Assembly (NCBI GenBank): GCA_945875585.1 | Contig: CAMCLK010000023.1 | Span: forward strand, 1 to 64,000 | Direction: 5' to 3' | Length of the DNA: 64,000 nucleotides | Source: Candidatus Kuenenia stuttgartensis | Lineage (GTDB): Bacteria > Planctomycetota > Planctomycetia > Gemmatales > Gemmataceae | Part shown: one piece after another, positions 60,303-64,000 of the stretch | Numbering within the stretch: the first letter of the stretch is position 1 | How the letters are laid out: the number at the start of each line of letters is the position of its first letter | The notes under the pieces: generated by a model | Told to the model about the DNA's origin: nothing | Database searches by the model: none | Seen by the model: only the letters and a program-made list of their open reading frames with translations | Program-made: the position numbers and the translations under genes

Positions 60303-61919
60303 TCAACTGCCTGCGCGGGCTTGTGCCTCGTCGCGGCCACCCATCAGGCGGAACATTCCGTACACGGGAATTCCCAAGGCAACAATCAGTAAGCCCGGCC
60401 ACGTGAAGCCCGGACGCACAATCAGCAGTGCCAGCATAAGGGAGATGCAGAGCATTGCGTAAACAATCGGAAGGAATGGGTAAAACGGCACACGGAACGG
60501 CCTAGGCAATTCTGGTTTGGTAAACCTCAGGCGGATCAAGCTTGCAACCGTCAGCGCGTAGAACAGCAGCGAGGCGAAAATAACATAGTCGAGTAGCTCG
60601 GAATAAGTGCCCGAAAAAAGGAGAAGAATCGACCAAATGGCTTGCAAAATCAAAGCAACTTGCGGAGCCCCACGGCGGTTTAAGTGCCTTGCACCCCGAT
60701 AAAACAGCTTATCGTGTGCCATGGCCCACATCAGCCGGGCGCTCATCAGAATCATGCCATTGACGCATCCAAATGTGGAAACCATCACGGCCAGTGCCAT
60801 CAATGTTCTGCCCCATCGTGGCGACGCAACCTCCATCACCGCAGTGCCCACACGTTCATCGCGCGCATTGCTGATGCCCAGTTGGGCTGCTGAACCCGCG
60901 TAAACGGCTTCAACATGAGCTCGGTCGCCTTTGGCTTGGCCGGCAAGCTGCTTCGCAAGCTCGGCGTCGCCATTGGCTGGAAGTACGGCCAGATACGCCA
61001 TGTTGCACAGCAAGTAGAGTGCGATGACCAAACATGTACCCAGTACCAGACTGCGTGGAACGGTGCGATGCGGGTCGCGCACTTCTCCGGACGTGAATGT
61101 GAGATTGGCCCAAGCATCGGCAGAGAATAGGGAGCCAACCATGGCTCCAGCGGCAACCAGAAAAAAGGCCAGCGATGGCGCCAAACCGGTTAACGTTTCT
61201 GCTTGTCGGATTCGGTCGGTATCCAGAGCCCTGTCGAAGGCGGTGGCCCAGTTGCGACGTATCACATCAGGGTCGAGAGCCACCGTCAGGCCAACAACAA
61301 TAACAAGGCCAAGTGCAAGCAGCTTGGCCACGGTGAACAGGTTCTGCACCCAGGCTCCCGCCGCCACTCCCAAACAATTCACCACGGTCAGCATCACAAT
61401 CACCCCGGTGGCAACAACCTGCCCCATTGAGATGGTGAATATGTCGCGTTCAAACAGCGGTACGGCTTCAGGCATCCATGGTAACTGCAAGGGAATACTG
61501 ATATGCAGGGGCATTTCAAAGATGGTGGCTTCCGGCCCTGTGCCAAGGCCCGGAACCAGAACCCCTAGGAACTTGGCAAAAGCCACGGCAACAGCGGCAA
61601 TCGACCCGCACTGGATTACCGTGAAGGCACTCCAGCCATAAAGAAAACCACAAAGTGGGCCAAAGGCTTCCTTCAGGTAAACATACTGACCGCCCACGCG
61701 TGGCATGGCGCCGGCGAGCTCGGCGTAACAAAGGCCGCCGAGTATGGTGATGACACCCGTCAGAATCCAAAGCAGCAGCAACCAGCCCGCACCACCCACA
61801 TCGCGTGACATTTCAGCAGAGACAATGAAGATACCGGAACCCACCATGGTTCCGGTAACAAGCATGGTTGCTGAAAATAGTCCCAGACGTTGCTGGAAAT
61901 GGTGCTGCGGTTCTGTCAT
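60303..61919 (-). CDS. APC-family amino acid permease
   Basis: 538 residues with about 12 TM segments. The ATG overlaps the upstream permease stop by 4 bases (ATGA). TM1 motif SATMLVTGTMVGSGIFIVSA, GGLCYAELAGAMPRVGGQYV and YLKEAFGPLCGFLYGWSAFT are typical of APC permeases (LAT/CAT-type). A hydrophilic loop around 320-380 (AKQLAGQAKGDRAHVEAVYA) is longer than usual. It probably imports or exchanges amino acids; specificity is unknown. Confidence 0.92.
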   Translation of the reverse strand: MTEPQHHFQQRLGLFSATMLVTGTMVGSGIFIVSAEMSRDVGGAGWLLLLWILTGVITILGGLCYAELAGAMPRVGGQYVYLKEAFGPLCGFLYGWSAFTVIQCGSIAAVAVAFAKFLGVLVPGLGTGPEATIFEMPLHISIPLQLPWMPEAVPLFERDIFTISMGQVVATGVIVMLTVVNCLGVAAGAWVQNLFTVAKLLALGLVIVVGLTVALDPDVIRRNWATAFDRALDTDRIRQAETLTGLAPSLAFFLVAAGAMVGSLFSADAWANLTFTSGEVRDPHRTVPRSLVLGTCLVIALYLLCNMAYLAVLPANGDAELAKQLAGQAKGDRAHVEAVYAGSAAQLGISNARDERVGTAVMEVASPRWGRTLMALAVMVSTFGCVNGMILMSARLMWAMAHDKLFYRGARHLNRRGAPQVALILQAIWSILLLFSGTYSELLDYVIFASLLFYALTVASLIRLRFTKPELPRPFRVPFYPFLPIVYAMLCISLMLALLIVRPGFTWPGLLIVALGIPVYGMFRLMGGRDEAQARAGS

Positions 61920-63427
61920 GACGAATGTTTTCCCGCATTGGTTACCGCGCGCAGCCGGCTGTGGTGCACGCCATAACCAAAGTAAATAACCATGCCTATA
62001 GCCAACCACACAAACAGCCGCAACCAGTTCTCCCAGCCAAGGGAAAACATCAGCAGCAAGCACAGGGCGATACCCATAATGGGTGTGGCAAGGCCTAATG
62101 GCGCGCGATAACCGCGGGGCGTGTCTGGGTGGGTGACACGCAACACCAGCACTGCGGCGCACACCACCACAAAGGCAAAGAGCGTGCCGATATTGGTGAG
62201 CTCAGCCAATAAATCGAGAGGAAGCAGACTGCCTCCCAGTGCCACCATAACGCCTGTCACGATGGTCGACTTCCATGGTGTTTTGAAGACTGGATGAACA
62301 TCGCTGAAGAATGCCCGGGGAAGCAGTCCGTCGCGAGCCATGGCCAAAAAGATGCGCGGTTGCCCGCACATCATAACCAGTAGAACCGACGTGATGCCGG
62401 TGATGGCTCCAATGGATACCAAAATTCGGGCCCCTTGGAAACCAACCTGTTCGAAGGCATTGGCCACGGGCGCTTCTTTCTGAATTTGGTTGTAGGGAAC
62501 CATGCCAGTAAGGACGGCAGCAACAGCTATATACAGGACCGTGCAAACGAGGAGTGAACCGATGATACCAAAAGGCACATCATGCTCTGGTTTTTTGGCT
62601 TCCTCGGCGCTGGTGGATACCGCATCGAAGCCGAGGTAGGCAAAGAAAATGAGGGCTGCGCCAGCCATCACGCCTGCTGGCAAACCGGTGGCAGGGTTGG
62701 TTTCGCCCCAAACCAGATGGCCGAAGAAGCTGACGCCGCCGTAGCCGTACGGCGCGAAATTATCAGTCCAGTTGCTGATTTTCACATAAGGGATGCCGGC
62801 AATAATTACGAAAAGAACCACAGCCAGTTTGATGATGACCATAATGGTGTTAAGCATGGCGCTTTCGCGTATACCACGGATGAGGATCACCGTCACCAAC
62901 GCTGCGATGGCAAAAGCTGGCAGGTCGAGCCATGCGCCTGTGGAGACAATGGCGCCATTTTCCACACCCAGAGGGGAATTGGAAAGTTCGGAAGGAAGCG
63001 AGAGACCCGCTATTTTTAAAAGATCCTGAAAGTACTTCGACCAGCCATGAGCTACCGTACAACTGGCCACAGCGTATTCCAGCACCAGATCCCAGCCGAT
63101 GATCCAAGCCATCATTTCGCCTAATGTCAGATAGGCATAGGTGTAGGCGCTGCCTGCCACAGGGGCCATGGAAGCGAATTCCGCGTAGCACAACGCCGCG
63201 AAAATGCACGCCAACCCTGCAACCACGAACGACACCATGAGTGCCGGGCCGGTGGTGTCGTGAGCCGCCTTGCCTACAAGAACAAAAATCCCGGTGCCGA
63301 TAATGGCGCCAATTCCGAGCGCTGTCAGAGACCACGGCCCCAGCGCGCGCTTGAGGCGTTCGCCAGACTCCACGTCTTCCATCACGTGCTCGAGTGATTT
63401 GGTTGCGAAGAGTTGTTGCCAGCTCAT
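61916..63427 (-). CDS. APC-family cationic-amino-acid-type permease
   Basis: 503 residues with about 12-13 TM segments. LGIGAIIGTGIFVLVGKAAH, AALCYAEFASMAPVAGSAYT and YAYLTLGEMMAWIIGWDLVL are the CAT/YfnA-type signature; LIFFAYLGFDAVSTSAEEAK is a second block. It probably transports basic or neutral amino acids across the inner membrane. It lies 14 bases after dtd and overlaps the next permease by 4 bases, so the three are one transcript. Confidence 0.93.
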   Translation of the reverse strand: MSWQQLFATKSLEHVMEDVESGERLKRALGPWSLTALGIGAIIGTGIFVLVGKAAHDTTGPALMVSFVVAGLACIFAALCYAEFASMAPVAGSAYTYAYLTLGEMMAWIIGWDLVLEYAVASCTVAHGWSKYFQDLLKIAGLSLPSELSNSPLGVENGAIVSTGAWLDLPAFAIAALVTVILIRGIRESAMLNTIMVIIKLAVVLFVIIAGIPYVKISNWTDNFAPYGYGGVSFFGHLVWGETNPATGLPAGVMAGAALIFFAYLGFDAVSTSAEEAKKPEHDVPFGIIGSLLVCTVLYIAVAAVLTGMVPYNQIQKEAPVANAFEQVGFQGARILVSIGAITGITSVLLVMMCGQPRIFLAMARDGLLPRAFFSDVHPVFKTPWKSTIVTGVMVALGGSLLPLDLLAELTNIGTLFAFVVVCAAVLVLRVTHPDTPRGYRAPLGLATPIMGIALCLLLMFSLGWENWLRLFVWLAIGMVIYFGYGVHHSRLRAVTNAGKHSS

Positions 63428-63441
63428 TGAGGGTCTGCCTT

Positions 63442-63903
63442 TCAGTTGGTGTGTGTGGAGGTGGGCGGGGAGTCCAGAATCAGGGTGACTGGACCGTCGT
63501 TCGTCAACTCCACGAGCATGTCGGCGCGAAACCGTCCGGTGGCAACGGGTATGCCGAGCGCCTTCAGTTCCAGTATCACCCGTTCATAGAGAGGTTCTGC
63601 ATGTTCAGGGGAAGCCGCCGCGACAAAACTGGGGCGTCTGCCTTTTTCGCAGGAACCCAGAAGTGTGAATTGACTGATAGCCAAAACAGATCCGCCTGCT
63701 TCCCGCACATCGAGGTTCATCTTTCCGGAATCGTCGGCGAAGATACGTAGGCCGGCAATTTTCGTAGCGGTCCATGCGGCTTGGTCGGGGCCATCGTGTG
63801 TGTGAACGCCCAGTAATGCGACAATTCCCTGGCCGATCGTTCCGATCTCCAGCCCATCAACTGTGACTCGAGCCTGTTTTACTCGTTGGATGACTGTTCT
63901 CAT
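63442..63903 (-). CDS. dtd: D-aminoacyl-tRNA deacylase
   Basis: 153 residues, normal for DTD. Blocks: MRTVIQRVKQARVTVDG, GIVALLGVHTHDG, SQFTLLGSCEKGRRPSF (the SQFTL motif) and TNDGPVTLILDS (the cross-subunit Gly-Pro motif). It removes D-amino acids (and Gly) from mischarged tRNA. GCAGG precedes the ATG. The remaining 97 bases to the window edge show no gene. Confidence 0.96.
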   Translation of the reverse strand: MRTVIQRVKQARVTVDGLEIGTIGQGIVALLGVHTHDGPDQAAWTATKIAGLRIFADDSGKMNLDVREAGGSVLAISQFTLLGSCEKGRRPSFVAAASPEHAEPLYERVILELKALGIPVATGRFRADMLVELTNDGPVTLILDSPPTSTHTN

Positions 63904-64000
63904 CCTGCACCACACCGTTTCTGCGTGCCCGGACCACTCGCTATACTATAGAATCTGTCAGGCATCGTCCCGCCTATGGGAGGCGGAGTGGGGCTTCAGT

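Overview
The window looks like chromosome from a planctomycete, most likely Gemmataceae or a close relative. This is inferred from gene content: several secreted DUF1501 and DUF1549/DUF1553 (cytochrome-type) proteins, a DUF1559 protein with an N-terminal zinc ribbon, a sulfatase and a SUMF1-domain protein, BatA/VWA membrane genes, a caspase-like domain fused to an S41 protease, and mraZ-rsmH without any ftsL/ftsI/ftsZ neighbour. Genes are moderately GC-rich, mostly have GGAG-type ribosome binding sites, and sit on both strands in short operons.

Layout. 0-3.3 kb (minus): a YncE-propeller/phosphoesterase cut by the left edge, and a secreted sulfatase. 3.4-5.9 kb (plus): rpsR and thrS, the latter with a large insertion. 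6-13 kb (minus): a membrane/exported gene run (hypothetical membrane protein, BatA-VWA protein, VWA/GATase-like membrane protein, CPBP protease, SurA/PpiC-like isomerase). 13-18 kb: glycogen phosphorylase (minus), a divergent acetate kinase and a SUMF1-like protein (plus), then a gap holding two copies of a dispersed repeat. 18-26 kb (minus): a four-gene run made of two DUF1549/DUF1553 + DUF1501 pairs. 26-30 kb (plus): a DUF1559 protein, an Rpn-family PD-(D/E)XK protein and a tandem duplicate of its 3' end. 30-39 kb: a Pro-rich lipoprotein, a caspase-like/S41 fusion, an aminotransferase, a DUF3754 protein, panB, msrA, an archaeal-type proS and an orphan ABC ATPase. 39.9-40.5 kb: a 155-bp-period array of GC-rich hairpin elements followed by another copy of the 17.9-kb repeat. 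40.8-45.9 kb (plus): a gene apparently broken by TGA, then a reduced dcw cluster: mraZ with three TGGGN operator boxes, a strong terminator, rsmH, a membrane-anchored MraZ-like protein and a Pro-rich LysM protein. 46-48.7 kb: a lone DUF1501 protein, a sugar-isomerase-like TIM barrel and tRNA-Gln. 49-56 kb: a fatty acid desaturase, an exported unknown, an MMPL/RND exporter and a TlpA-like thioredoxin. 56-60.3 kb (minus): a tight operon of a MotA/TolQ/ExbB channel, a possible actin/Hsp70-fold protein, a TM-coiled-coil-VWA protein and a small membrane protein. 60.3-63.9 kb (minus): dtd and two APC amino acid permeases.

The two best candidates for undescribed biology are the membrane-tethered MraZ paralogue plus LysM protein in the position normally held by ftsL/ftsI, and the channel/coiled-coil-VWA operon at 56.1-60.2 kb. 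All family assignments were made by reading motifs by eye; no database search was run.
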